Assembly: GCA_032433595.1 (NCBI GenBank)
Contig: JASWJB010000144.1
Coordinates: forward strand, 1 to 64,000
Length of the DNA: 64,000 nt
DNA from: Conoideocrella luteorostrata
Lineage: Eukaryota > Ascomycota > Sordariomycetes > Hypocreales > Clavicipitaceae
Direction of reading: 5' to 3'
Both the position numbers and the translations under genes were made by a program. Under the pieces are notes generated by a model. The model ran no database searches. It saw only the letters and a list, made by a program, of their open reading frames with translations, and was not told where the DNA came from. Of the stretch, positions 1-12,296 are shown in pieces. Every line of letters starts with the position of its first letter. The stretch's first letter is position 1.

Positions 1-149
1 TTTTTTTTTAAAAAAAAAATTTGTTGTTGCATTTAGCTATGACCGAGGATGTAGGGTTTCTATCTATTGACTAATAGAGTTTCATTGTCGCGACAGCTGT
101 GCTTTTGGAGGTGTATGGTGAACAGTACAGCGCACATCATATAAATCGT

Positions 150-1223
150 CTATTCTCCAACCAGCTCCAGCGAACATTTGAGACCAGAGTGGTCGCTCCA
201 AGGCACGGTTGGGTCACTTTCTTCCGAGAGCCCTGCCTCATCCCTTACATTTTCGGCCTCCTTGATATCCTGGTTATCCGAACTAAGATCAATAACGCCA
301 GGATGCATCACCTCTATGTGAAGTGGTCGCAGTCCAACCACAGCCACTTTGTCTGATCGACAAGCTCCGGAGCGCTGGTTTCCATCCAAACCCCATGTAA
401 ACCCTGGCTCACCCGGATGCAGCTCATGCCACGCGTCGATAAGGCGGTTTTCCGAGATCAGCGTGGCATCTTCGGGCAGCACAGGATTGAAGTCACCGGC
501 AACAAGGCCGCGGTTTGCGCTTCGAATCACTGACGCCACAATGGAGAGTTGTCGTGGTCGTCGGGACGGCTGTAGAGGTAGCGAATCAAGGTGTACGTTC
601 ACAAGTCGAGCGCGCACGTAATCAGCCTTGCCCGTGGGTGTTTTTGCGGGCAATGGCAGAAACACATCGCAACAAAGAGCGTCTCTGTCGAATCGGCTTG
701 GGTATTCGTATCTCCACACTGGGCCAAGCAAACCATTGGCGTGGTTGAAACGTCTTTTTGATAAGAGCGTCATGGTTGCAAAAGGTAGTCCGCGCCAGTT
801 AGCCACGTCGGCTTCGCTGGAATACCAGCACCGACGGATCTGTGGATCGCTTAGCAGAGAGTCTAAAGCTTGCTTGGAAACTTCTTGGAGAAAAATAATA
901 TCGACTGCAGGCGCCGAGTTGGTGATGTGTGAAACAATGGCTGACATGCGCTCAGCCGGCAACTCTGCGGCGGCATTCACGTTCCATGTTGCAAGAACAA
1001 ACTTTTGGTCCTGGATGGACTGTTGTTGTTGTTGTTGTTGTATTTCTCGTTTAGTAGGGCCCCTGTATGTCTTGGGGATCGGGATAGATGTCCATTGATC
1101 GACGGATTCGTTGAACTCGTGCCACGAGTGGAAGGTGGCTGTGGCATCACGCAGCTTGGTAGGGAGAAGAGGGTTGTGCCGCCACGGCAGGAACCGAGTG
1201 TAGATGGAAGAGAAAAAATCCAT
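150..1223 (-). CDS. Endonuclease/exonuclease/phosphatase (EEP) family protein, TDP2-like
   Basis: Intronless, 357 aa from the ATG at 1223; the frame is open slightly further upstream but only to a TTG. The EEP signature motifs occur in the expected order: TWNVN (metal site), FLQEV, VNVHLDS, AGDFN and a C-terminal WSDHSGL that resembles the catalytic SDH motif. This fold hydrolyses phosphodiester bonds with Mg2+. The TWN/LQE/HLDS/GDFN spacing resembles tyrosyl-DNA phosphodiesterase 2-like fungal proteins, so DNA-end repair is possible, but the exact substrate cannot be read from the sequence. A Gln tract (seven Q, CAA/CAG repeat) sits just before the domain at about residue 63. No signal peptide is evident. 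The fold assignment is firm; the TDP2-like subfamily is inference. Confidence 0.85.
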   Translation of the reverse strand: MDFFSSIYTRFLPWRHNPLLPTKLRDATATFHSWHEFNESVDQWTSIPIPKTYRGPTKREIQQQQQQQSIQDQKFVLATWNVNAAAELPAERMSAIVSHITNSAPAVDIIFLQEVSKQALDSLLSDPQIRRCWYSSEADVANWRGLPFATMTLLSKRRFNHANGLLGPVWRYEYPSRFDRDALCCDVFLPLPAKTPTGKADYVRARLVNVHLDSLPLQPSRRPRQLSIVASVIRSANRGLVAGDFNPVLPEDATLISENRLIDAWHELHPGEPGFTWGLDGNQRSGACRSDKVAVVGLRPLHIEVMHPGVIDLSSDNQDIKEAENVRDEAGLSEESDPTVPWSDHSGLKCSLELVGE

Positions 1224-1229
1224 GGTCAA

Positions 1230-3420
1230 TAGTATGGACGATGCTGCAAACTGATGTTGGTCAGGTGAAGGATATCATTCGAGGAGGGTAAGCACATCCA
1301 ACTCAAACAGTTCCGGGTTTTGGTTGCTCTTACTGTTCTTGTTGTTCTTGTTGTCAACAATTTTGATCCGTGACCAGTTGCCGGTGGTGAACGGACGAAG
1401 GTTTATTTCACAGACTGAAGCCGGAGGTAAGTTTAAATACGTGAAAACGTTTTACTTGTGCCTTGCCTCGTGCCAGCCAGCCCCACAACTCGTTGGCCCT
1501 AATACCACCATTCTCTGACTTGCCGTCACTGATCAGCAAATCACAGATCGATGTGACATTGATATATGTCCAATAGTCTTGGGCCGACTTCGTCGTGTTT
1601 CATTCGCCTCACTTCTGAGTTTCAACAAAGGCATACTGCTCGGAGGGTGAAACTCGAGTTGTATCTTGCTTGTGAACCATCTTTGACTTGTCGAATGACT
1701 CGCCCATCAGGGTTACGATTCACGACCAGTCATACATTGTATGATACGATGAGGCTTGGTGAATGCTTCAGTGGATGTATCTGCCGTGCATAAATGTATT
1801 TCAGGCCCACGTGCCTTGAAATATGGTGGTTGCCTAGGACAACAACATTCTCTCAAGGTCTGTCCATCATTAACGATTTGAAGGGTCGTGATTCTTGAAA
1901 AGAGTAGCCCGAGCTTGTTACCCTCCCCGTCCCCGTTTGTCACAATAGACAGGATACAAATGTCTGAACCTTTCATCGCATCGATCAGTACCCACACTGG
2001 GTATCCTTCCATCCGATACCGGCCATGAAATATACAGCAAATAATTAGGGCAAGCCATCGTGTTCCGTCAGTAGCCCATTATGGATGACAACAGGAGCTT
2101 TCCCCACCGGTTTGTGTCTATTCATTCGCCCCAAAATATATTCTACGGCTTGCGTCGTGAATAGTATGAGTACATCGAGCTTGTGACCAATGGCTCTAGC
2201 CGAGAACAAGCACTCATCGCCTCAACTTTTACTATCGACGCTGGACACGTACCTCGCCATCTACCGAATTACACACATTCCATTTCCCTTTGTCACTTTA
2301 TCGTCAGCTGCTTCCATTAGTCTGTCTGATGTCCTTAATGTGTGCTCAACACCAGTCTGATAGATAAGCCAGTGTTCTATGTGGCTATACACTCCAACAT
2401 CTCTGCTGGACGGCTTGCAGCTTCATATTGGTGAGCAGGAGCAGGCCGGCGACTGCTTGTTGCGGAGAGTCTCGCATCTCGTGGAGTCCGGTATGCACGT
2501 CTTTTGCGCCGTGCTCAATTTCGTTCACCTTTGTGGGATCAGCACTCGGCCTAGCTTCCAGAGCTTCTGCGTTCACTTGCCTGTCCAGATGGCCCGGTGG
2601 CGCCCTTAAACACAGTGAGTCCAGAGTTTTCGCAATTTTGCAAAGTAGGTCAAGGCGGCGCTAACTACGGAGAGTTAGATGGTATAAGAGATAGACGTGC
2701 AAAGTGCGAGACGGAACACGTACGAGAGTGTAATCGGATACAACTGCGAATCTTCGATTGGACTGGAGAATGATCATCAGAGCTATTTCCTGATGTCTCG
2801 AAGTCTGTATCATAGGACAGTGCCCACATAACTTTACACAGAGTGGTCTATTGTTATTGACAGATCGGCACTATACAAATTGTAAGTTTTACACATGAAT
2901 TATATTTCTCTCTGCACGTGGTTGACATGTCAATTCAGTTCCCTGTAGCATATGATTCAACAAGTAGTAAAAGCATGTGAACCTAACGCTACTACGCCTG
3001 TTCTCATCCTGTGCATATACTAGGCATAAGGAATGGAGTTCACAAGTTCGGAACGATTAGAACATAGGAAGCAGAGAAGAGACAGACACTGGAGTCGAGA
3101 ACTAAGTACTTTGGATCTATGTTCAATCACAGGCGGTAAAAGTCGCTGACAGCCGAGAATCTTGTTCGGGTCGGTCTGGCGATAAACTGATCCTGCTGAC
3201 TGCCAACATGAAGTGACTTTTGAAGCAGACACCGTTTCAAGAGGCTCTGATGACTCCATCAACCAATTTTGAGAGTGTATTCGCCGTATGAACAACCACT
3301 TCATAGGGCTATGTAAGTCGAGATTGATACAACATTCCATCATAGTGGACCAGTCGTGGCTACCACACGTAAGAACTTTTTCTTTTCTTTTCGAATCTCG
3401 CGTTGCAAAGCGTATGCTGA
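1230..3420. other. Intergenic, no supported gene
   Basis: Only short open frames without family features. One minus-strand stretch at 1713-2012 reads for about 100 codons and looks protein-like in composition, but no domain could be assigned. No repeats of note. Confidence 0.5.
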
Positions 3421-3429
3421 CGTAGCTAG

Positions 3430-5850
3430 TCTAGTTCGGTGACCTGAATGAGACTTGGGTGATTTGGATCATATTCCGCCCCCTTAACAATTCTTCCACG
3501 TGAACCTGTGTGGGGTGTATTGTCCGTCTCGCAGCATCTCGACAGCCTCGACATGTTCTCCATAAGAAGCAAACCCGAAGCACATTGTCCAGAAGCACCC
3601 GAAAATCTCGATATTTCTATTCTACACAAGGAATAGCGTGAGGCGCGCTGTCATCGTGGCCGCTCTGAGCATTGCTGTCCGCTCCCGCATCAAGAGCCAT
3701 CTGCACAACTTCAACGCGTCCTCCATAAGAAACTGCCTGAAGAGCGTTGCCCAAAAGCATCTTTATAAGCTTGACCGTCCTGAGGCTCTCGCCAAATTCT
3801 TCTCCAGAAGCATTCCGACGAGGGATGTCGTCATGTCTGCTATGAATAGTGACATCCGCTCCATTGCTAAGTAGCATTTCGACAACCTCGACGTGTCCTT
3901 CATACGAAGCTGCCTTTGTGCGTTGATCAGCTGCACCTGCGTAGTTTCCGTGTCTGTTCGGTTAGTAAAGATCCTAGATGTGCTTTCTTGGAGTTCTCCT
4001 TGAGCGTTGACATCTGATCCCTTGTCTAGCAGCACCTGTTCAACTTCCACATGTCCAAGACATGAAACTATGATAAAAGGATTGCGTCCGCCTCGACTAT
4101 TGGCATTGGTTCTCTGATCTATCGGCATTAGCATAATCTCGGCAATTCCTGCTTCGGCATCAAGATGAAGAGCGGTTAGGTAGTGTCCATCCGTTTCCTG
4201 GTTTTGTCCGGCAGTACCTGCACAACGTCGCAATTTCCTCTACGAGACGTAGCCAAAGGAGCGCTTCCCAACAATTTACCCTTGGCCTTGATATCCTCTT
4301 CAATTACCAGCAGCATCAGCACAACCTCGGAATGTCTTCTTTCCATTTCTTGACCAGGATGGTGAAGCGTGTCGCTGGGGATCCGGCCGTAATGCTAAAT
4401 AGTTGATGAAGCATAGCACATAGTGCTATTGTAAGACCGTTTTGATCCTCATTGTCTTTGAGGAAGAAACAGCAAATGGTAACTGCAGGATTCATCTTCA
4501 AATCAATGTCGACAGGACATTTGGCAAAGACCGACTTCCCACACAGCGTCTGCAGACATCCACAGAAGGTCGTTTTGGCATGCAAGATGATAAGGGTTCT
4601 CAAAAGTCCATCAACAGCACGTCCCTTCTATGCAATTGGGCTTGATACTTTGTGCTTTTCGGTGTGAGCACTTTGTGGCTCCCTTGTTGCTCTCGAGTCA
4701 CTGCCCTCGCAACTTTGTCTCGGTGGTGGCTTTCGTGGTTGGTGGAACACCAATTCCGCGGCTTGTTTGATCCCTTTACCTCATTCCGTATTTCACTTGC
4801 ATAACATCGACCAGTGAAATAATTCTAGTGCGTCCGTATCATTGAGCATAAAGCGAAGCTATTTGCTACTTACAGCATATCTCGACGATCAACCTTTGTT
4901 GAGATGTTAGACCAACAGGTACATAACTGAGTAGCTCCTTTTCACATGGTGCTGCGACAAGTGCCGCATATGCTTTGCATTGCATGTTCTTATGTGAGTC
5001 GGCATAATCACAAATCCTCCGCACGATAATGCACAGAAAATCCACCATTAGGCCGGCCGCCTTCATCTCAAAGTAAAGTGCTTCAGTCTGCAGGCGCAGC
5101 TTTTCTCTTGCTCGTCCATTTTTCACGACCACGTTTCTAGATGTAATTAGGTCATAGTGCATTTGTGGACGGGCTTCTCTTTGTTATTCTCCGATTTATT
5201 CCTATTCGGGCAAACCGTTAAGACACGTTGGTTCGGCTGACGAATGTTCTTGCTCGGTTATAAACAATCGGTCTGTGAATGAGTCGGGTTGACCAAAGTT
5301 TCGCCGTATTCGTGGATTTTTTTTAGATTGCCGCGTCGACACGTTTTGGATAGCTAGGGTCATCGACCAGTGCTTCGGACATATGTTCGAGACCGCAGTC
5401 AATAGAGATCGGGCGGGTTCTTTAGAAAGCCGGTCAGCTAGAATTGTCCATTTCCCATAACTTTCCCATGTCGTTTTGAACCACTCCGCCGCAAGTGTTT
5501 CTTGGCAAGCTCACCACGATATCTCCAAGTCGTATTTCGTGGCCTGCAGGCGGCATCTCTCCAATACACGTCATCAGCCACATACGTAGCAAAAGTTGGA
5601 AAACGTCCGCATCATGTTGTTTGCTGCTGTCGTGGCGGAAGCCGTGCCATACTGCCCTCCTGGAAGGCCAGCAATCACAATATATAGCTTGCCAACCTGG
5701 CCCAAGGGGTCTGAGCTTGAGCCTATTTTGTCTTGCTCGTCTAGGATGCCGAAGCTCCCGTCCAGTATCAGCATTGCGGCGGCAACCTCAATAGGCAAGG
5801 CACAAATCCAGCCGATCTGGTAGGCATCCCGTCCGGGGCAGGCTCATAAT
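3430..5850 (-). pseudogene. Decayed PNP-NACHT-ankyrin NLR-like gene
   Basis: Read on the minus strand, pieces of one protein appear in order but in different frames. At 5846-5574 is the start of a nucleoside-phosphorylase (PNP_UDP) domain (GWICALPIEVAAAM, then VIAGLPGGQYGT). At about 5580-5460 is its GHEIRLGDIVVSLP...GGVVQNDMGK block. At 5402-5202 is KNPRIRRNFGQPDS...DRLF. At 5162-4866 is the PNP C-terminus (ICDYADSHKN). At 4603-4316 is the beginning of a NACHT NTPase (CGKSVFAK, then CCFFLKDNEDQNGL). At 4233-3460 are ankyrin repeats (GHVEVEQVLLDKGSDVNAQG; YGGRVEVVQMALDAGADSNA). Walker A is eroded: the family DPGCGKS reads QTLCGKS. Most of NACHT after KDNEDQN is missing, so there is an internal deletion as well as frameshifts and stops. 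The architecture is that of fungal STAND/NLR proteins linked to non-self recognition. No product of full architecture can be made. Confidence 0.85.
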
Positions 5851-6843
5851 GATGGACTCAGCAGGTGTGAATGGGCACGTGTACTGAGTTTTGGTCAAAA
5901 GTTTCCCGGTTTTTCTTGCAAAAGAAGTAGTAAATTGAAGTTGTAGCAGATATTCGATAGCCTCATCATGGGAGAAAGAAGGCAGAAGGATGGAAATTGG
6001 GCAGCAGCGACCTCTGGGCAGGACAGCTGTCTCAGGACAAGCGGATTACTCGAGTGATTGCATGAGGCGGTCAGCCTCACCACCAGGCGACCACTCTCAT
6101 CCAATGAACAGCGTTTTGTTACACCACATAGCTGTGGTATTACGATAAACGTCAAGCAAATGGGTTGATGCGGGGCTAATGCTACGGGCGGGGATCTAGA
6201 GCAAGGGATAAGGGCATTGCTATCCGAGACTTTGTATCCTGTTTCCTGCTCGCCGCGGAAAATTGACCACGGACATGTTGCATCACGTGGAACACGGAGA
6301 ACCTGGACTGCAACTCGATGGACGGAACCGTCGCAAAAGAGACAGAACGGACCAGGGGCCTTACTGCATATTTGTTGCGTCCTGTCATATCCGTCGCGAA
6401 ACTCACTAACTGCGGGCACTCTAGCAGTCAATGGCTTTGTACGCCTCATAAGGAGTAGACACGCCCAGCTGTACGTCATGTCCATTACTTCGAAGTACCA
6501 ACCCAGCGGGCGCTGCGGCTCTATGTATTTTGTACAGCTCGGACGGTTACAGTGACTGGCTAGTTATTGTGTTCTTAATATTTGAGTAGATGGGTGTCTT
6601 GTTTTCGCAGCTGTTCTTGTGGCGACAAGCAGCATGATCGACTTGTCGCGAATCCTATCACCACGCAAAGTATAGCGCGCCGCGTTGGAGAGAATAAAAA
6701 CACACCCCTCTCGAGCGAGTTAAGTGGACTCCAGCTCTGATGTATCTCTACTCTCAATGACAGGCCTGTGAGGTTGAGCTTGAAAGGGTGGGACAGCATG
6801 CCATCCCGAGCCCTCAGCCCATTGGCCCATCGATGTTGTTTCA
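5851..6843. other. Intergenic between two relic genes
   Basis: Lies between the NLR-like relic (minus) and the kinase relic (plus). A minus-strand frame at 5895-6485 is open for 196 codons but has no recognisable domain. It may contain the former promoters of both relics. Confidence 0.4.
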
Positions 6844-7640
6844 GGACTCAATGAAGCGATCCAGGAAGGAGAAATCTTATTGCGCCCCGACGGCACATTT
6901 GTTATCGGGCTTGTGCCGTTCTAAGTGGTCAAGATTAGTGCCGGAGTCGACCTCGACGAGATGGACGACTCGGAGTGCCTCAACAGCCTCTCTCTTGAGA
7001 CTCCAATACCCATGTGTTTAGTCACTTTGAACTGTGACCAGATAGTTTGCTTCTTCGGGTCTCGCGGGCCCGGCAAACCGCTTGATAGGGTGTGGCAGCA
7101 GCTGACGGCTGTACATCGAGCATCCATCCAACGGCAATTAACACCGGTACTTTCGGTTCTACAATCCAATCCACCACAAACGACCAGGGACGACCAGGGA
7201 GGGACTGAGAATTGGAAGCTTCGTGTCGGGCACCAGCACGGTTACGAGAAGGTGCGCGAGAGGAAGTGACAAACCATTTGGACGGAGGCAGAAATCGGGG
7301 GCTTTCTCTGTCTTGAGAACGAGGAGGACACACACGCCTCGCGTCAGCGTCAAAATGATGCAACCCTTGATGAGCGGCGATCGCAACCCTGCAGCTACTC
7401 GGGAAGATCCTCATACCCGGAATATTATTGTCGCCTGAGGCGCCGAGGAAGGTGGCAACCTACACACTACCCCAATTGCCGACAGGGGACTCGCAGGGTG
7501 GTATCCTGAATATTGAGAGTGTGCCAGAGCTCCAAGTCCGCCCTGGACCAAGAGAGGTGTAGCAGATTGGTGCGACTACGCGGGCGATGGGGCCTCGGCC
7601 TGCAGGATTCTTGTTCCCCGGGATTCTGGACTGACTTTCT
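6844..7640 (+). pseudogene. Decayed aminoglycoside-phosphotransferase-like kinase (APH/choline-kinase fold)
   Basis: The plus strand reads as a broken APH-family (PF01636-type) protein. The first segment LNEAIQEGEILLRPDG...FVIGL meets an in-frame TAA at 6922 and continues in the same frame as VVKISAGVDLDEMDD, then SRGPGKPLDRVWQQL, a typical APH N-to-C linker block. Near 7260 the frame is lost. The catalytic loop, normally HGDLHPRNI, survives only as EDPHTRNIIVA (about 7405-7437). Then GWYPEY, followed by a TGA at 7514 where the family has W, and ADWCDY follow in the same order as in fungal APH-like proteins. Loss of the catalytic H and D together with stops and frameshifts indicates a pseudogene. 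The 3' limit is approximate. Confidence 0.8.
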
Positions 7641-8953
7641 CATTGCGCGCCGGATTAGACAAGCTTGTTTTCTCTGGAGTGTATCATTTTTGGCTGTATC
7701 CGCAAGTATCTGCAATATTGCATAACGTAAAAGGTTTCGCTGATCTTTTCCCTTCTTCCTCACGAGATGGCGTCGGTGATGAAATGACGCATGTCATCCA
7801 TCTCATCGGGCACTTGAAACCAATGCCCCTCTTCCTTAGTGCCAAAGTATTGCTCCCACTCTACAACGAAGCTAGGCCTCGAGAGTATATCTCTAGCTTG
7901 CCTCCCAAGACTTGTGTTAGTCTAGGCACTATGAAACCCAGAGGCTGCTGGTGCCGTCACGGGACGAACGACGCAGCGCTTGTTCGTTAAAAGCCAGCGT
8001 GGGTAAAACAGACGTGGACAAGCCGCTTGGCCGTTTGTCCCACATCAACATGTGTGGGTGTGGTGGCCGCCACAAGCAACCGAGCCTAGCGGATGCCATA
8101 AGCAACGGGGAGAACAAACCCTGCGACTGGGTGCACCATGCAAAAGGCATTAAAGGAGAGGAGGAGGGGGGCGTGTGATTCTAGATAATCTGCCACCGTA
8201 TTAAAGCCTGCACGCAACCAATCCAAGTCGTCTACAAGACTAGAGATGGCACAAAGCGGAGCAGGGTACGGAGTAGACGCGGGCGCTACCAACCCATGTG
8301 GATTTGCCCAGGCAGGGGTGCTCTGTATCCAAGAGTACCCTTGGCGTTGATACGGTGTTCTCTGTAGCCGCAAACCGAGCCTGGAACCTTCCAAGGCGAA
8401 AAGGAAATACAGGGTGCCAACGGAGTCCCATCTCAGACCAGGCCTTCACCACAGACACAGACACAGACGCAGACACATGCACAGTCAAACGGACCAGCGA
8501 GCATGTCCTCGAGACAAAGTAGTAGGAAGGGCGTGCACAACCTGCATAACTTTCTTTTTTTTCTCATAGCTAACCACCACACGAACACACACAATCTATC
8601 CATAATTCGCGCCACTTTGGAGCACACCAATGGGCACTGTCCCAGCTCTCCCAGCCCCCCCAAGCTGCTGAACTCCTGAGCTCATCCGTTCTTTAGTCTC
8701 TCATTGCCAAATCCTGGTTGATGGGCAGCTCTCTGTCTGCCGAGGCTCGAAGAGGTAACGACCGAGCATCGGTTCGACCGGCATGGCAGCCAGCGCTGCA
8801 GTTAGTCTGAGTGAGAGCAAGAACGAACCAATTAGCAGGTGCATATAATCGACGCGGGGGGAGAAAGAAATTGTGATGTTCTCAAAAACAGAACAATAAA
8901 GCTTTGAATGCAGGACAAACCCTGATGGAGGACTGGTGCCATTTGTTGTCGCA
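7641..8953. other. Intergenic
   Basis: No gene supported. It contains an exact TACGGAGTA motif at 8267-8275 and a CA/GA-rich stretch near 8450-8480. Confidence 0.45.
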
Positions 8954-9237
8954 GCGTTGTACGAGTTGGCAGCGTTGTCCGAGTTGACAGTGCTGTCCGC
9001 GTTGACAGTGCTGTCCGCGTTGACAGTGCTGTCCGCGTTGACATTGCTGTCCGAGTTGACAGTGTTGTCCAAGTTGACAGTGTTGTCCGGGTTGACAGTG
9101 TTGTCCAAGTTGACAGTGTTGTCCGGGTTGACAGTGTTGTCCAAGTTGACAGTGTTGTCCAAGTTGACAGTGTTGTCCAAGTTGACAGCATGCTCGGTCT
9201 CGACGACCATGGAGGACGAGGTGGAGTGACTCGGCAT
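8701..9237 (-). CDS. Possible repeat protein with (N-x-D-N/S-T-V) hexapeptides, unproven
   Basis: A 178-codon frame begins with ATG at 9237, runs through the 18-bp minisatellite as about 12 hexapeptides (NLDNTV type) and continues about 80 codons beyond it. No signal peptide or known domain follows, and the frame is open partly because the repeat has no stops in several frames. Exact TACGGAGTA motifs lie about 45 bp upstream of the ATG (9282-9290) and 430 bp downstream. An expressed gene is possible, but the sequence alone does not separate it from a non-coding satellite. Confidence 0.2.
   Translation of the reverse strand: MPSHSTSSSMVVETEHAVNLDNTVNLDNTVNLDNTVNPDNTVNLDNTVNPDNTVNLDNTVNSDSNVNADSTVNADSTVNADSTVNSDNAANSYNAATTNGTSPPSGFVLHSKLYCSVFENITISFSPRVDYMHLLIGSFLLSLRLTAALAAMPVEPMLGRYLFEPRQTESCPSTRIWQ
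8954..9187. repeat. 18-bp minisatellite, 13 units
   Basis: Thirteen head-to-tail 18-nt units. The unit GTGTTGTCCAAGTTGACA alternates with GTGTTGTCCGGGTTGACA in the right half, while the left half uses GTGCTGTCCGCGTTGACA. Because 18 is a multiple of three, several frames stay open. On the minus strand the frame 9237-8701 would encode a protein with hexapeptide repeats NLDNTV/NPDNTV/NADSTV. Variant units are ordered in blocks, which suggests stepwise slippage or unequal exchange. Confidence 0.95.
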
Positions 9238-12200
9238 TGTATGGAGTATTTGGTACGGAGCAGAAACTAGTTAGATGTCTGTACGGAGTAGGCAAAAAGA
9301 ACAAAATGAGGAGAGCTTTCGATGCGAGATGAAGGCAGGCTGAGGGTTCGATCATGTCATAGCTTAGAGCTTCTTGACTTCTTCAAGCCGGGAGCGACAT
9401 CTTTATATGACAGATGGTCCCCATGTCGGAGAGTCGTGATCTCGACACAACAGTACCGCAGTGGAGCGCACTACAACTACAAGGCAAACGGAGCGGGACT
9501 ACCGTCTGGTAGTTACTAGGTACCCCACCTTACCCGTTTGAGGATTTGAGTAAGCTAGTCTAACCACGCTACGGAATAAAGGGGTGTGTGCCTAAGACAT
9601 ACGGCTAACATTGACTTGCGGGCCCGGCTGTATGTGCTGGCATATGTACCTCCATGGCCGTGGCTGGCACAACGGGAACACGAACGGAACAAAAGAAGGA
9701 ATTCTTGTCTCATAAGCTGCGGAGCCGCGGTTCGCTTACCAAGATGTATGGTTTACGCATCTCTTAGATCTTGGAGGAGCTCTGTGGATGTATCGGCAGA
9801 CACACTCTCCCACTCTTGCCCCCTTTCCCCCATGACTTCTAGTGACCCGGGTAACCTACCCAAACGTAGCACGGTCTACGTAGCTCTTCGTAAAGACAGG
9901 ACTCACCATAACTTCTATTACCGTATAAAATTGGCCATAAATAAGGCATCTTCAATCTCCTAGGTTCTATCGGTTACACACAGATACATCCTCACAGCCT
10001 CTCCGGAAGCTTAGAGATACGGAGTAAATGCCAGGGTTACAAGTCCGATGACACGGCCCATGCACCGTCGGACTGGGGATGAAATGCGCGCGCTGCAGGC
10101 AGTGTTCAGCAATTTAGTCCGTCACTCCATTCATTGGTCGGCGGGGAATTTTCCTCCTGAGTAAACAGGAGCACCGAACATACGGCGTACAGTCATGGAA
10201 TACTCTATACGCAGAGAGCAGAGTCCGCAGCAACTAGGGCGCGCCAGAGCAGATTTACGAGTAGCCCTGCCGGAGACATATTCCATGACCCTGTCGCAGT
10301 GTAGTTGGTTTAAAGTGACGGGTCACCTGCATTGTCCTCCTCCCCTAGCGTTCTAGCCGTTCTAGCGACAAAGGTCTCACATCCAAATCAGGGTTTATTG
10401 GCCCAAAGGGTGTGGGAGCGATATCCGGAACTCCTTCCGCTCTATCTGGGCGCGCACACCGCATAACCAACCCTCGCTATTGCGCCAACTAGCCAGGCCG
10501 TGAACCTATCGTACGTTACAGTTAGTTGGGGTACTTCGTGCGCTCCGTGTTCTCTGCTCATAATACTACTCTACGAATATACAAAAGCCGCGAAAGCCCG
10601 CGTTTCTTTCGGCCTCTCTGATGTGATACCCGGCGGGGAATTAAGTGTTTTACGTTTTTTGAGCCCAGTGACATGGGCTTGTAGCGGCTCTAAAGACGCC
10701 ACAATCTACAGTTACGCGTCCCGACGTGATCTGGCAGGGGTATGGGCCGCTTGGTAAGCTCCAAGCAAGCTGCCCCCCAGGATATTTAGCAACTCGTCAG
10801 GATGCTGGTGGAGAAAATTTGATTTTAAATCATCTCATCATGCGCTGCGTTACACAGATACGCGAAACGTTTCGTCGCCCCCAACCCCTCCCATGGCTCC
10901 AAACAAATGCCACAGAGCACGGACATTGGCTGCTGACGGCGCTTACGCCACGCATCTCTCGCTGGTCACTAATTACATTTTGAATTGGCAGGCGTTCTGG
11001 TTGCCCCGACGTGAGATACCGCCGCTCCGAGCCGCATGTCATCTACCACTTGGGTGAGCGAGTCCTCATGACTTCCTCTGCGGGGAACCGACATATGCCA
11101 ATGCACTCACGGTCTGTTCATGAATGTTAATTAAATCAAGAAAATCAATGATAGGTAATCCTGCGGGGAAAAAAAAGAAAGGAGCAAAACCAATGCACCA
11201 TACTACCATCCATGTCAAGTTGCAACCCATGTATCCTCATCGTTTGCGTGGGCCAGAAAACCGAGAATAGTCACCGCCACAGCCTTACCGGATGAATATC
11301 GAGGGGCGCCCTCCAATAATATCAAAAACCTTTGATTGGTCACACACCAAGTCTCCTGTTTTGTCACTAAACGATTACGGCATGTTCACTCTTTGAAATC
11401 GCTATCACGCTCGACTGAACCGGACCACGCCTTATTTGCTCACAACTACAGGTGTTTTGATGTTCCTCCAAACCTGGCAAAGAACATTCGAGCTTGGCTT
11501 GGTTGCTCGACAGGTAACTAGGGTGGCTATGCAACCTTCTTAGGGGAAACATGTGCTACGCTGTACAGTGCTATTGCCAAAAGGAGAGGCACACTGGCAG
11601 AAATTGTACACGTGCCAGATTCTGTTCATACAATGGTGGAAGGACGAGCCGTAAATAGATTGAACAGCCGCCTTGTGTTCACTGGGGCTTTTCCCTGCAA
11701 TTTCCTTTGCATGTTTACGTGCCTCATAGGTACAGTATACCTTTCGATTAACTACTCACGTGGCGAGCCCAGCATTCCATCAGGCGTAGCCAGCACATAG
11801 TAAGGAGTATGTGCTTATTGTTTCATTTATGAAATACAAATCTTTACCAGGTATTTATGGTACTGCGCGTAAAGGAAATCAAGAGAAGGGAGTTGGGAAG
11901 GAGAACATAAGGCGATAGAATGAGTGGGTGCGGTCTTTATCCACTTGGCACTAGCTGCTGCCTGGCGTTTCACGGTACAAGATACTTTGTTTCAATACCT
12001 GATGAGGCGCGTGCCCGACACTAGCCATCTCTACGCCACGAGCGCACGAGCCCCACAGGGCATATTTATCCCATATCGCAAAAGCCACTCTGTTTTGAAA
12101 ATATGAAACGACACACAAAGGAAGGCAGTGGCTACGCTGACGTGACGCAGTGCCAGCAAGATACACTCACATGCACAGTGAGGCAACAATCACGAGACAA

Positions 12201-12296
12201 TTCTCTACTGTCACTGTGCGGTCGCTAGGAACAATAGCCCGTCTGCTGGACGAAGTATAAGGGTCAGCCTTCCTCCCGTAGTGTGGTTGCGTGGTT
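9238..12296. other. Gene-free stretch of 3.1 kb
   Basis: Only short unrelated frames. Contains exact TACGGAGTA copies at 9282-9290 and 10018-10026. A TATAA-like sequence (GAAGTATAAG, about 12252) lies about 40 bp ahead of the next gene. Confidence 0.5.
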
